Positions 26,841-36,412 of a stretch of DNA of 64,000 bases are shown piece after piece. Below the pieces are notes generated by a model. It saw only the letters and a list, made by a program, of their open reading frames with translations, searched no databases and was not told the origin of the DNA. Made by a program: the position numbers and the translations under genes. This stretch comes from Oscillospiraceae bacterium (GTDB lineage: Bacteria; Bacillota; Clostridia; Oscillospirales; Ruminococcaceae): NCBI GenBank assembly GCA_017465665.1, contig JAFTVU010000004.1, positions 1 through 64,000 of the forward strand, in the 5' to 3' direction. Numbering within the stretch: position 1 is the stretch's first letter; every line of letters begins with the position of its first letter.

Positions 26841-26899
26841 ATTAATTGTGGATAATTATTATTTTATTTATATAGATCTTATCGAAAGGAATGTGTGCA

Positions 26900-28057
26900 A
26901 TGCTTAACGAAAAGGTTACTATCTCCGTGTGTGGTTCTTCTTACAGACTTAGGACCGACGATGCACAGCTGCTCATCAGCATGGCTGCGGAGGTGGAAAA
27001 GCGCATTACCGATTATTGCCGCGCAAACGAGAACATGGAAAAGGCTGACGCTGCCGTTTTTTCGGCGCTTGATCTGCTTTCCGAAATACATACTCTGCGT
27101 GCCGAATGCAGCACCCTTGAGCAGGAGCGTGATTCGCTTAAAAAGGCTCAGGAGGAGAATGCAAAGAACGCGGAGGAATACAAGGCTCTTAAAGCTGCCA
27201 GCGAGGAGCTGAAAAAAGAAAGCAGCGAGCTTGCCGATCTTCGCAGCCGTTACGGTGAGATGGAAAAGGAGCTGTTCAGGCTGAAGAGCCAGGCAAATAC
27301 AGCCGATAAGAACAGCAAGGAGACAGACGCGCTCAAAAAGCAGCTTCACAGTGTTGAGGAGCGCAACAACCGCCTTGTTTCCGAGGCTAAGGATAACGCT
27401 GCAAAGCTCAGTGAAAAGGAGCAGAAGCTCGGTGCTCTCAAGAAAGAGCTGGACGCATTGAAGAAATCCGAAGCGGATATGCAGAAAAAGCTTTCCGAGG
27501 GTGTTTCTTCCGAGGCGCTCAAGGGCGCAGAGGATAAGATAAGCTCCCTTGAAAAGGCAAATGCAGAGCTTAAGGCAGAGCTTGAAAAGAGCGCTTCCAG
27601 CAGCAAGGCTGTGAACGACCAGGTAACAGAGCTGAACGGTACTATTAAGAACTATGAGGAAGCGTGTGCAGACGCTGCAAACCGTGCTTCCGTGCTTGAA
27701 AAGGAAAAGAGCGAGCTTAACGTAAGGATAGAGGAGCTTGAAAAGTCTGAGACAGAGCTTAAGCAGCAGCTCAGAAGCAGCGCAGACAAGGTTGCTGATC
27801 TCAGTGCAAAGGCGGATAAGCTGGAGGAGCTGATGGTGAAGTTCTCCCAGACAGAGAGCGAGAACGCTGCGCTTAAGGCTTGCAGCGAAAACGCACAGGC
27901 ATCCGTTGAAAAGCTGGCAGAGCTTGAAAAGGAGCTTAAGGAGCTGCGTGCAAAGAGCGAGGCTCTCGAAAAGGATAACAGGGAGCTCAAGCGCACAAAT
28001 TCGTCGCTCAACAAGCAGCTCAATGAAATGCTGGAGGATGGACAGCTTACACTATGA
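26900..28057 (+). CDS. zapA: ZapA-domain protein with a long coiled coil
   Basis: 385 aa. Residues 1-80 match ZapA, the FtsZ-ring cross-linker (MLNEKVTISVCGSSYRLRTD, MAAEVEKRITDYC, ADAAVFSALDLLSE). From about 85 to the end it is almost continuous Glu/Lys/Leu/Ala coiled coil with heptad spacing. Ordinary ZapA is 80-110 aa. ATG 26900 is preferred: AAAGGA lies 9 nt upstream and abuts the ATG three codons earlier. Its stop overlaps the U32 gene start (ATGA). Confidence 0.85.
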   Translation: MLNEKVTISVCGSSYRLRTDDAQLLISMAAEVEKRITDYCRANENMEKADAAVFSALDLLSEIHTLRAECSTLEQERDSLKKAQEENAKNAEEYKALKAASEELKKESSELADLRSRYGEMEKELFRLKSQANTADKNSKETDALKKQLHSVEERNNRLVSEAKDNAAKLSEKEQKLGALKKELDALKKSEADMQKKLSEGVSSEALKGAEDKISSLEKANAELKAELEKSASSSKAVNDQVTELNGTIKNYEEACADAANRASVLEKEKSELNVRIEELEKSETELKQQLRSSADKVADLSAKADKLEELMVKFSQTESENAALKACSENAQASVEKLAELEKELKELRAKSEALEKDNRELKRTNSSLNKQLNEMLEDGQLTL

Positions 28058-30084
28058 CAGAGATATTAGCCCCATGCGGGGGTATGGAAAGTCTTGCGGC
28101 GGCGCTCAATGCGGGCGCTGACGCAGTCTATATCGGAATGAAGCAGTTTTCGGCGCGTAAAAACGCCGAAAATTTTTCTGCTGAGGAGCTTAAGGCAGCC
28201 TGTGAGGAATGCCACAGACGCGGCGTAAAGCTGTATGCGGCGCTGAATACTCTTGTATTTGACAGCGAGGCGGAGGAGTTCGCGCAGTGCGTGAGGACGG
28301 CAGCGGAATGTGGCGTGGATGCGCTGATAATTCAGGATCAGGGTGCTGCGGCGATAGCAAGACAGGTGTGCCCTGAAATGCCGCTTCACGCTTCCACACA
28401 GATGACGCTGAACAGCGTGTGCGGCGTAAAGGCTGCGGAGCAGTGCGGCTATACCAGAGTGGTGATCGGCCGTGAGCTTTCGGCAGAGCAGATAAAGAAT
28501 ATCAAGGAAAATACCACGGCGGAATTAGAGGTGTTCGTGCATGGAGCGCTGTGCGTTTCTGTGAGCGGGCAGTGCTATATGAGCAGCATCTTCGGAGGAC
28601 GCAGCGGCAACAGAGGTCTGTGCGCGCAGCCCTGCCGTCTGGATTTCACCTGCGGCGACAGGCACAATGTCATTTCGCTTAAGGACAGCTCGCTGATACC
28701 GCATCTTCCACAACTTGAGGCTATGGGCATCGCATCCTGCAAGATAGAGGGCAGGATGAAGCGCCCCGAATACGTTGCCTGCGCCGCTGACGCCTGCTAC
28801 AGATCCCGTGGCGGAGAGGAATACGACAGGGAACGCCTTGGCGATATATTCTCCCGTGGCGGACTGACAGACAGCTACTTCACAGGCAGCATTGCAGATA
28901 TGCAGGGCATCCGCGGCAAGGAGGATGTGGAAAATTCCGCAAAGGCGCTGAACGGCATAAAGGCTATATATAAGGATGAGCTGCCGCGCCTTACGGTGGA
29001 TATCCACGTTACCGTGTACAAGGATGAGCCTATGGAGGCAAGCGCAAAGTGCGGCAATGTCTACGCAAGCGTGACGGGCGCAGTTCCTCAGGCGGCACAG
29101 AATGCACCAGCCACAGAGGAAAGCGTGTGCGCGAGGATATCAAAGCTTGGCGGTACGCAGTTCCGTGCAGGAGAGATCACAGCCGAGGTGGACGAGGGTC
29201 TGTTCGTTACAGCGGCTGACCTTAATTCGCTGAGAAGAGCGTTGTGTGAGCAGCTTGATATGCTCATAATGAAGAAGAACACGCCGAAGTATACCGTCAG
29301 AGAGCTGCAGCCGCTTCCTCAGCAAAAGCGCAGAGAGCCGAAGCAGCCTAGCTTCCGTGCGGAAGTAGCAGATTCAGAGCAGCTTTCTCAGGCGGTCAAG
29401 CTGCCTTTTGAGCTGATATATGCGCCTATGAAGCTTCTTTCTGCGGCTACTCCCGATAAGGAGAGGATAGCCGTGATGCCGCCGCTGTTCCTTGCAGACT
29501 GTGAGGAAGATGTAAGGGCGCAGCTTCGTGAGCTGAAAAAGTGTGGCTTCACAAAGGGCTGTGCAATGACGCTTGCTCATGCGCAGTTGCTCAAAGAGGA
29601 GGGCTTTGAAGTGCTCGGCGGCTACCGCATGAACGTTATCAGCAGCCGCAGTGCGGAGTTCTGCCGTGATTTCGGTCTGAGTGATATTACGCTCTCCTTT
29701 GAGGGCACGGTGCAGCAGCTTTCGGATATCGTCTGCGACATACCGAGGGGAATACTTGCATACGGACGATTGCCGCTGATGCTCATGCGTAGGTGTCCGA
29801 TATCGGGCGGCAAGCCCTGCGGCGCGAAGACTCCCTGCAATAAGAGCATAACTGACCGCCGCGGCAACGAAATGCCGATACTCTGCGGCGGAAACAGCGT
29901 GGAGCTTTTAAATCCCGATATGCTCATCATGAGCGACAGGCAGAGGGCGCTCTCGCAGTTTGATTTCGCAGTGCTGAGATTTACAACAGAAACAGAGCTT
30001 GCACCTGTTCTGGATATGTATCAGAACAATAAAAAGCCTGAGGGAAGTCTCACAAGAGGACTGTATTTCCGCGGTGCGGAGTAA
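28054..30084 (+). CDS. U32 family peptidase
   Basis: 676 aa. N-terminal U32 domain (TEILAPCGGMESLAAALNAG, FVHGALCVSVSGQCYMSS, SGNRGLCAQPCR) with the Cys residues that in RlhA-type members hold an iron-sulfur cluster, then a C-terminal DUF3656-like domain with CPISGGKPC. Family members include collagenase-like proteins and the rRNA hydroxylase RlhA; an RNA-modifying role is as likely as proteolysis. Coupled to the zapA-like gene, a common clostridial pair. Confidence 0.93.
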   Translation: MTEILAPCGGMESLAAALNAGADAVYIGMKQFSARKNAENFSAEELKAACEECHRRGVKLYAALNTLVFDSEAEEFAQCVRTAAECGVDALIIQDQGAAAIARQVCPEMPLHASTQMTLNSVCGVKAAEQCGYTRVVIGRELSAEQIKNIKENTTAELEVFVHGALCVSVSGQCYMSSIFGGRSGNRGLCAQPCRLDFTCGDRHNVISLKDSSLIPHLPQLEAMGIASCKIEGRMKRPEYVACAADACYRSRGGEEYDRERLGDIFSRGGLTDSYFTGSIADMQGIRGKEDVENSAKALNGIKAIYKDELPRLTVDIHVTVYKDEPMEASAKCGNVYASVTGAVPQAAQNAPATEESVCARISKLGGTQFRAGEITAEVDEGLFVTAADLNSLRRALCEQLDMLIMKKNTPKYTVRELQPLPQQKRREPKQPSFRAEVADSEQLSQAVKLPFELIYAPMKLLSAATPDKERIAVMPPLFLADCEEDVRAQLRELKKCGFTKGCAMTLAHAQLLKEEGFEVLGGYRMNVISSRSAEFCRDFGLSDITLSFEGTVQQLSDIVCDIPRGILAYGRLPLMLMRRCPISGGKPCGAKTPCNKSITDRRGNEMPILCGGNSVELLNPDMLIMSDRQRALSQFDFAVLRFTTETELAPVLDMYQNNKKPEGSLTRGLYFRGAE

Positions 30085-30178
30085 TTTGACTGACAGCCGA
30101 TAAGTGTCGTTTGTGCTTTATTGTGCTAAAACGCCAAAAAAAACTTCACAAGTCGGAAAAATTAATGTAAATAATATA

Positions 30179-30207
30179 TTGCCCTCGGCGCAAAATAGTG
30201 TTATAAT
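30179..30207 (+). promoter_or_regulatory. promoter of the mre cluster
   Basis: TTGCCC (30179-30184), 17 bp, TATAAT (30202-30207), about 60 nt before mreB. Confidence 0.75.
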
Positions 30208-30271
30208 TAAAGTTGGCAAACTATACACTTTCAGAGTGCTAATATAAATATAATAAAGGAGAATATTTAAG

Positions 30272-31291
30272 ATGTTTGGTTTTACAAAGGATATCGGTAT
30301 CGATCTTGGTACTGCAAATACTCTGGTATACATGAGGGGAAAGGGTATCATCATCCGTGAGCCCTCAGTTGTTGCGGTGGATAAGAAGATGCAGTGCGTG
30401 CGCTATGTAGGTCAGGAGGCTAAGGACGTTATCGGCCGTACTCCCGGTTCTATCGTGGCTGTACGTCCTCTGAAGGACGGCGTTATCGCTGATTTCGATA
30501 CCACCTCCAGCATGCTGGAGCAGTTCATCAAGAAAGCGCTGAAGGGCAGAGGCAGAGCAAGAGTTATCATCTGCATCCCCTCGGGCGTTACCGCTGTTGA
30601 GCGCCGTGCAGTTAAGGAAGCAGCTCAGAATGCAGGCGCAAAGCGCGTTTCCATTATTGAAGAGCCTATGGCTGCCGCTATCGGTGCAGGTCTGCCCGTT
30701 GCTGAGCCTGTAGGCAGCATGATCGTTGATATCGGCGGCGGCACAAGCGAGGTAGCTATCATCTCCCTCGGCGGCATCGTTACCGCACGTTCCGAGAGAG
30801 TTGCAGGCGATGATTTCGATCAGGCTATCATCAACTACATCAAGAAGAAGTACAACCTGCTCATCGGTGAGAGAACAGCGGAGAACATCAAGACAGGCAT
30901 CGGCTCTGCATACAAGACCACCGATAACGAGCCTGTTATGGACATCAAGGGCAGAAACCTGCTGAACGGTCTGCCTGAGAATATCACAGTTACCAGTGAG
31001 GAGATCCGTGAGGCTATCTCTGAGCCGCTCTCCCATGTCATTGAAGCTATCAAGACAACACTCGAAAAGACTCCTCCCGAGCTTGCTGCGGATATCATTG
31101 AAAGCGGTATCATGCTGGCAGGCGGCGGTGCGCTTCTGAGAGGTCTGGATATGCTCATCCACGAGGAGACAGGCATGCCCGTAAAGATCGCAGAGCGTCC
31201 TCTGGACTGCGTTGCAGACGGCACAGGCAAGGTCCTTGAAAACATTGACAAGCTTGAGGATGTTCTCAGCGAGGATGACAATTTCTATTAA
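30272..31291 (+). CDS. mreB: rod shape-determining protein MreB
   Basis: 339 aa, full length. Actin-fold phosphate loops [14 protein letters not shown] and [17 protein letters not shown], and [11 protein letters not shown]. It polymerises under the membrane and guides lateral wall synthesis. First gene of the cell-shape cluster. Confidence 0.97.
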   Translation: MFGFTKDIGIDLGTANTLVYMRGKGIIIREPSVVAVDKKMQCVRYVGQEAKDVIGRTPGSIVAVRPLKDGVIADFDTTSSMLEQFIKKALKGRGRARVIICIPSGVTAVERRAVKEAAQNAGAKRVSIIEEPMAAAIGAGLPVAEPVGSMIVDIGGGTSEVAIISLGGIVTARSERVAGDDFDQAIINYIKKKYNLLIGERTAENIKTGIGSAYKTTDNEPVMDIKGRNLLNGLPENITVTSEEIREAISEPLSHVIEAIKTTLEKTPPELAADIIESGIMLAGGGALLRGLDMLIHEETGMPVKIAERPLDCVADGTGKVLENIDKLEDVLSEDDNFY

Positions 31292-31306
31292 TAGCAACAG
31301 TATCAC

Positions 31307-31336
31307 GGCGCGGCGGGAAACCGCTGCGCCTTTATT
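31307..31336 (+). terminator. intercistronic terminator between mreB and mreC
   Basis: Stem GGCGCGGCGG / CCGCTGCGCC (31307-31316, 31321-31330), loop GAAA, then TTTATTCTTATTTT. Probably partial, keeping MreB above MreCD. Confidence 0.8.
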
Positions 31337-31360
31337 CTTATTTTGGCAAGGGGGATAGCA

Positions 31361-32224
31361 ATGAAGGAGTTTTTCGGCAGCCTGAAGTTCAAGATACTCA
31401 TCTGTATCGCAGCACTGCTTCTGGGACTTATGACATATATCGCAGTGTCGGGCGGCTTTCAGACTGTCCCCGAAGTGCTGCTCAACGGCATCACCAGCCC
31501 CTTTGTGAGCGCTGCAAACTCCATTTCCGACTGGGCTAACGGTCTGCTGGATACACTTGTCAACGCTGACAGCTACAAGGAGGAGAACGATATCCTCAAC
31601 GCTCAGCTTACGGAAATGTACAAAAAGACAAAGGATTACGAGGAGCTCAAGGATGAGAATGCGCTGCTTCGTGAGATGCTGGGCTTAAAGGAGGAGAACG
31701 ACAGCTTTGTTTTCTCCGAGCCCTGTGATGTGGTAGCGAGAAACGCAAACGATATGTACGGCGGCTTTACCATAAACCGTGGCAGCAGCGATGGTCTTTC
31801 GCTGAACGATCCTATCGTAACATCTGTGGGACTTGTGGGTATAGTTACTGAGATAGCGCCTAATTACGCAAAGGTATCCACCATGCTCTCGCCGCAGGTG
31901 AATGTCGGAGTTATTACGATGAGATCAAAGGCAACGGGCGTTCTGGAGAACGATCTTACTCATGCGGAGAACGGTATGTGCCTTATGAGCAACATCCTTA
32001 AAGACGCTGATATCAGAGTAGGAGATGTGGTGGCGACCTCGGGAAAGAGCGGTCTTTATCCCGAATCTATCATGGTCGGCAGGGTAGTAGAGGTCTATGA
32101 CGATCCGAACGGTCTTTCCAGGCACGCTGTAGTAAAGCCTCTGGTCGATTGCTTTGATGTTACAACGGTATTTTCCGTGGTTGAATTTGATGGCAAGGGA
32201 CTTTCCTTTGAAACTGATAATTAA
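31361..32224 (+). CDS. mreC: rod shape-determining protein MreC
   Basis: 287 aa. One N-terminal membrane helix (ILICIAALLLGLMTYIAVSG), a coiled coil (~78-112, ending LREMLGLKEE), and the beta-domain of MreC (GFTINRGSSDGLSLNDPIV, VGDVVATSGKSGLYPES). It links MreB to the wall-synthesis machinery outside the membrane. ATG 31361 follows a GGGGG-type ribosome site. Confidence 0.95.
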   Translation: MKEFFGSLKFKILICIAALLLGLMTYIAVSGGFQTVPEVLLNGITSPFVSAANSISDWANGLLDTLVNADSYKEENDILNAQLTEMYKKTKDYEELKDENALLREMLGLKEENDSFVFSEPCDVVARNANDMYGGFTINRGSSDGLSLNDPIVTSVGLVGIVTEIAPNYAKVSTMLSPQVNVGVITMRSKATGVLENDLTHAENGMCLMSNILKDADIRVGDVVATSGKSGLYPESIMVGRVVEVYDDPNGLSRHAVVKPLVDCFDVTTVFSVVEFDGKGLSFETDN

Positions 32225-32233
32225 GGACAGATT

Positions 32234-32833
32234 ATGAAAAAAATGATCTCTGTAAGCAGGGCGCGCTCCCGCAAGCTGATGCTGCGCGGTGTGCTGCGCT
32301 GGCTTATTTATGCGGCGCTCCTGCTTCTTTTTTATGTATGGGAGACCAACCCGCTCATCCGCGGCTTTTGTCCGCTGCTGATAATTCCGCTGGCTACCTC
32401 TGTTGCAATGCGTGAGGGTGAGCTGGCAGCAGGAATATTCGGCGCATGCTGCGGACTTATGCTGGATCTTGCAAGCGGCACGATACTCGGCTTTTCCTCG
32501 CTGTGGTTGCTGGTGTTCTGCCCTGTGCTCTCGCTGCTTTCGCAGTTCCTTGTTAAGAGCAATTGTGTAAGCCATCTGGTGCTGAATTTCGGCGTGACGC
32601 TTGTCATGCTGCTGATGGATCTGCTTTTCGTGCACTGGGTATGGGAGCGCGGAGAAGCTGTGATAGCATTCAGAAATGAGCTGCTGCCTGCGTATCTTGG
32701 CGCGGTCATAGGCTCTGTGCCCGTGTATTTTGTGGTGCGCTTCATCCACCGCAAACTGAGGTTCAGAACAGAGCGCAAGCCCGAGGAATCCTCGCTTACA
32801 AAGGACGACAAGGCGGATATCGTAAGAGAATGA
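32234..32833 (+). CDS. mreD: rod shape-determining protein MreD
   Basis: 199 aa, five to six membrane helices; MLRGVLRWLIYAALLLLFYV at the start and the GLMLDLASGTILGFSSL motif of MreD. It completes MreBCD. Ends 89 nt before an unrelated AT-rich gene that separates it from mrdA. Confidence 0.92.
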   Translation: MKKMISVSRARSRKLMLRGVLRWLIYAALLLLFYVWETNPLIRGFCPLLIIPLATSVAMREGELAAGIFGACCGLMLDLASGTILGFSSLWLLVFCPVLSLLSQFLVKSNCVSHLVLNFGVTLVMLLMDLLFVHWVWERGEAVIAFRNELLPAYLGAVIGSVPVYFVVRFIHRKLRFRTERKPEESSLTKDDKADIVRE

Positions 32834-32922
32834 TAAGTCTGCATTTTCATTTGAGGTATTATATTTTCATTTTCAGTTTGATTTTTTGAATAGATTCAAA
32901 ACAAAAGTAGGAATAAAGATAT

Positions 32923-33282
32923 ATGAGCGATATTTTCACAACTGCACAACTAAAAGAATATATTTTAAGAAAGCTCGCAAATGCTGATGTTACGGAAAAT
33001 GAAATCAGTTCTTATATATTTTTTAGTGATAAGTGTAACTGTTTGGGTAACTTTGTTTATTGCAAGAAAGGTAAGTATTGTTTCTCATATATGGGGTTTC
33101 GCGCATCTGAGTGCATTACATGTAAATTTGATACAAAAGAGGAACTTTTAATACAGGTTATAAAATGTATTGCTCTTTTCGATATTTCTAAAGCAAAATC
33201 TTCGAAAAAATATAATGTGTATGCATTAGAACTTGCAATACAGATCGATGATAGTTTAGCGGAATCAATGAAAATAGAGTAA
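32923..33282 (+). CDS. AT-rich orphan protein, 119 aa
   Basis: 119 aa, not recognised with confidence. It has four closely spaced Cys (KCNCLGNFVYC) and the stretch GKYCFSYMGFRASECITCKF followed by a helical part. The layout (aromatic beta strands then EELLIQVIKCIALFDI) is reminiscent of small immunity-type proteins such as the Imm59 group, but this is weak. Base composition is clearly more AT-rich than mreD and mrdA on each side, and it interrupts an otherwise conserved operon, so it was probably acquired. Ribosome site is weak (GGAATAAAG). Confidence 0.65.
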   Translation: MSDIFTTAQLKEYILRKLANADVTENEISSYIFFSDKCNCLGNFVYCKKGKYCFSYMGFRASECITCKFDTKEELLIQVIKCIALFDISKAKSSKKYNVYALELAIQIDDSLAESMKIE

Positions 33283-33332
33283 AAAATAATGAATGTTATC
33301 TGTGAACAGAATATTATTGAGGTGATCAATTT

Positions 33333-33352
33333 CATTTCAGTATACTGAAATG
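33333..33352. repeat. 20-bp perfect palindrome upstream of mrdA
   Basis: CATTTCAGTATACTGAAATG is its own reverse complement. It lies between the orphan gene and mrdA and may be an operator or part of the insertion scar. Confidence 0.7.
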
Positions 33353-33397
33353 ATAAATCCCAATTTACAGATCAATAAAACCCCGATTGGAGGAACA

Positions 33398-35449
33398 ATG
33401 GCTAAGATTTCAGCGTTCATACGCTTTGCAGTGCTGGCTGCGATAGTTATAGCCGCGGCTTTTATGTGCGGACTGCGGCTGCTTCAGATACAGATAGCCG
33501 ATGGCGAGAAGTATCTTGCCATGACTATGAGCACCTATACCGCAGAGCAGCCTATAGAGGCCGCGCGCGGAGTGATAGCAGACTGCAACGGTATTATACT
33601 CAATTCCAATGAGCTGTGCTACAGTGTAAATCTTCAGCGTGCCTCGCTTGCAGAGGGTACAGAGAATGAGATAATATACCGCGTGCTTTCGGTGCTTATC
33701 GCTAACGGCGAGGAGTGGAACGATTCGCTTCCGATAACCAGAACCGCACCCTATTCTTTCATAGCAGGCAAGGATAAGCAGGTGGATACCATGCGCTCCG
33801 AGCTGGAGCTTGGCGTATACGCCACCGTTGACAACTGCATGAATGAGATGTACAAGATCTATGAGATATCCGATAAATATGATGAGCAGATGCGCCGCTA
33901 TATCGCAGGCGTGCGCTATGAGATGCAGATAAAGGATTTCTCTTACCAGAACCAGTTTGTGCTGGCTTCGGGTATCAGCGAGGAGACTGTGCTGCAGCTC
34001 AAGGAGCTTAGCTCGCTGCTCCCAGGAGTGGATATCACCGAGGGCTGGAGCAGGCTTTACAACAACGGCAGCGTAGCCCCTCATCTCAGAGGTACTGTTG
34101 GAGCTATCTCGGCCGAGGAATATGCGGTGCTTAAAGATTCGGGCTACACCATGAATGACGTTATCGGTCTTTCGGGTGTGGAGCTGGCGCTGGAATCCGA
34201 GCTGCGCGGCGAGCGCGGCATACGCACCATCACCAGAAGCTCGGACGGAACTGAGCTTTCGGACGAGGTGACTCTTGACCCTGTTGCAGGAAACAGTGTA
34301 AAGCTCACCATCGACAGCGAGTACCAGAGAATGGTGCAGGATATCGTGCAGTACCACATAGATTTCCTCCATTCTCCGCACTACACACAGGATGACCGCG
34401 GCAAGAACTGCCAGAGCGGTGCGGCTGTGGTGCTGGATGTAAAGACAGGCGGCGTTCTGGCAATGGTCAGCAACCCCGGCTATGACATAAACGATCTGCT
34501 GGAGAATTACGAAGCAGTGCTGGCAGCAGATCAGCAGCCTATATTCAACCGTGCGCTTAACGGCGCATACCGCCCAGGCTCTACCTTTAAGACGATAACC
34601 GCAACTGCGGCGCTTGCCGAGGGCATCGTTGACGCGGAGGATACTATCTTCTGCAACGGCTCATACACCTATTATACAGGCTATACTCCGCATTGCTGGC
34701 AGCTTTACGGTCACGGTGCGCTGGACGTGGAGCTTGCACTGCGCCATTCCTGCAATATCTTTTTCTATGAGACCGCGCGTCTTATGGGTATTGACAGGCT
34801 ATCGTGGTGGGCGTCACGCTTCGGCGTTGGTACCGATCTCGGCTTTGAGCTTACCATGGAGAACGGTCAGATGACCTCTCACGAGCTGTATGACAGGCTC
34901 GGTCTTACCTGGAACGAGGGTGACGTGGTACAGGCAGGTATCGGTCAGTCGGAAACACTGCTGACTCCTCTGCACATGGCGGTACAGGCGATGACCATCG
35001 CAAACCGCGGCGTGAGATATCGTCCCCACATCGTTGAGGCTGTGTACAATTATGATTACAGCGAGCTGCTGTATGAGACAGAGCCTGAGATAGTGGAGGA
35101 TATGTCGGAGTACGAGGGCGTGTTTGAAACAGTCATAGACGGTATGAAAATGGTATCGGAATCCGCATATTTCGTGTGCGAGGGACAGTATGTCAATACC
35201 TATGAATACAAGGGTATTGACGTTTCACAGGTCGCTACCAAGACAGGTACGCCCCAGAAGACCACTACTATATACAATTCGGCTATCGTGGGCTTCTATC
35301 CTGCGGATGATCCCGAGATCGCTTTCGGAATACTCATGGATGAGGGCGAGTACAGCCGTCATGTTGCGGCAAATATCATCTCTGCGTATGTAACAAGGGA
35401 ATTTGATCCCGTTTATGACGAAGAGGGATATGCGGTGCTTCCGTTGTAA
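33398..35449 (+). CDS. mrdA: penicillin-binding protein 2 (transpeptidase)
   Basis: 683 aa. One N-terminal membrane helix, a dimerisation domain, and the transpeptidase domain with S-T-F-K (PGSTFKT, Ser about 395), SCN (about 450) and K-T-G-T (about 615). It cross-links lateral peptidoglycan with the Mre system. ATG 33398 is preferred because GGAGG lies 4-8 nt upstream and the protein starts in the usual way (AKISAFIRFAVLAAIVIAAA). Confidence 0.96.
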   Translation: MAKISAFIRFAVLAAIVIAAAFMCGLRLLQIQIADGEKYLAMTMSTYTAEQPIEAARGVIADCNGIILNSNELCYSVNLQRASLAEGTENEIIYRVLSVLIANGEEWNDSLPITRTAPYSFIAGKDKQVDTMRSELELGVYATVDNCMNEMYKIYEISDKYDEQMRRYIAGVRYEMQIKDFSYQNQFVLASGISEETVLQLKELSSLLPGVDITEGWSRLYNNGSVAPHLRGTVGAISAEEYAVLKDSGYTMNDVIGLSGVELALESELRGERGIRTITRSSDGTELSDEVTLDPVAGNSVKLTIDSEYQRMVQDIVQYHIDFLHSPHYTQDDRGKNCQSGAAVVLDVKTGGVLAMVSNPGYDINDLLENYEAVLAADQQPIFNRALNGAYRPGSTFKTITATAALAEGIVDAEDTIFCNGSYTYYTGYTPHCWQLYGHGALDVELALRHSCNIFFYETARLMGIDRLSWWASRFGVGTDLGFELTMENGQMTSHELYDRLGLTWNEGDVVQAGIGQSETLLTPLHMAVQAMTIANRGVRYRPHIVEAVYNYDYSELLYETEPEIVEDMSEYEGVFETVIDGMKMVSESAYFVCEGQYVNTYEYKGIDVSQVATKTGTPQKTTTIYNSAIVGFYPADDPEIAFGILMDEGEYSRHVAANIISAYVTREFDPVYDEEGYAVLPL

Positions 35450-35655
35450 TGTTGACAAGTATCAGATGTTTGTTGGTAAAAGTGCACAAGTAATTTTGCT
35501 TGATATTACAGAATTTTCACAAAAATTTATATTATTTGAAAAAAGACCTTTTCATACAGGACTTTTTGTGATAGAATATATACATGGTATTATATTTAAA
35601 TCTATGCCCATAGCAGGCTGGCGTTGGGCGGATCAAATTCAGAGAGGGGAAAAAT

Positions 35656-36393
35656 ATGTCACAGATCATTGCAGTAACCGCAGGTAAGGGCGGCACAGGT
35701 AAGTCTACAACATCGGCTAATGTGGCTACGGCTCTTGCTGCGCTCGGTAAAAAGACTCTGGTAGTAGAGCTTGACTTCGGTCTGAGATGTCAGGATATCA
35801 TGCTCGGCATCAAGGATAAGGTAAAGCACGATATCGGTGAATATCTGGAGGGCAAGATAGATATCCTCACTGCTACTACAAAGGTAGACCGCGTTGACAA
35901 CCTTTATCTTGTCTGCGCTACACGTAACCCGTTTATTGAGATCAATCCCGAAAAGATCATGGAAGTGTGCGAGGAAATGCGTAAGCACTTCGATTACATA
36001 ATCATGGATACCGCAGGTATCGGTTCCTCCGTATTCAGCGTTATCAAGGCTGCGGAGCTTATCCTGATGGTAACCACTCCCGATACCGTCTGCGTTCGTG
36101 ACGGTGCTATCCTTTCCGACTTCCTGTATGTCAAGAACTGTACAAATCAGCGTCTTGTCATCAACAAGGTAAGCCCCAACTTCAAGGATGAGGATATCCT
36201 GTACGATCTTGACGAGGTTATGGATAACGTAGGTATTCCGCTTATCGGTGTTGTTCCTGAGGATATGAACATCAAGATCTGCGGTGCAAAGGGTGAGCCT
36301 CTGCCACCCAACTGTGGCGGCGCAAAGGCTTACGCAGCTATAGCAAGAAGAATAGTGGGCGAGGACGTTCCGCTGACGATCAATATCAACTAA
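35656..36393 (+). CDS. minD: septum site-determining ATPase MinD
   Basis: 245 aa. Deviant Walker A KGGTGKST, DFGLRCQDIMLG and DYIIMDTAGIG, the MinD/ParA pattern. MinD positions division by membrane-bound cycles of ATP hydrolysis. The protein stops at IARRIVGEDVPLTININ, without an obvious amphipathic helix such as those that anchor MinD, and neither minC nor minE lies nearby. The location after mreBCD-mrdA and before mgsA is a clostridial arrangement. Confidence 0.88.
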   Translation: MSQIIAVTAGKGGTGKSTTSANVATALAALGKKTLVVELDFGLRCQDIMLGIKDKVKHDIGEYLEGKIDILTATTKVDRVDNLYLVCATRNPFIEINPEKIMEVCEEMRKHFDYIIMDTAGIGSSVFSVIKAAELILMVTTPDTVCVRDGAILSDFLYVKNCTNQRLVINKVSPNFKDEDILYDLDEVMDNVGIPLIGVVPEDMNIKICGAKGEPLPPNCGGAKAYAAIARRIVGEDVPLTININ

Positions 36394-36412
36394 CATTTTA
36401 GGAGGATACTCC

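Noticed and set aside
30365..31306. 313-codon open frame opposite mreB
   Set aside because: Shadow of mreB; no ribosome site and no recognisable protein features.
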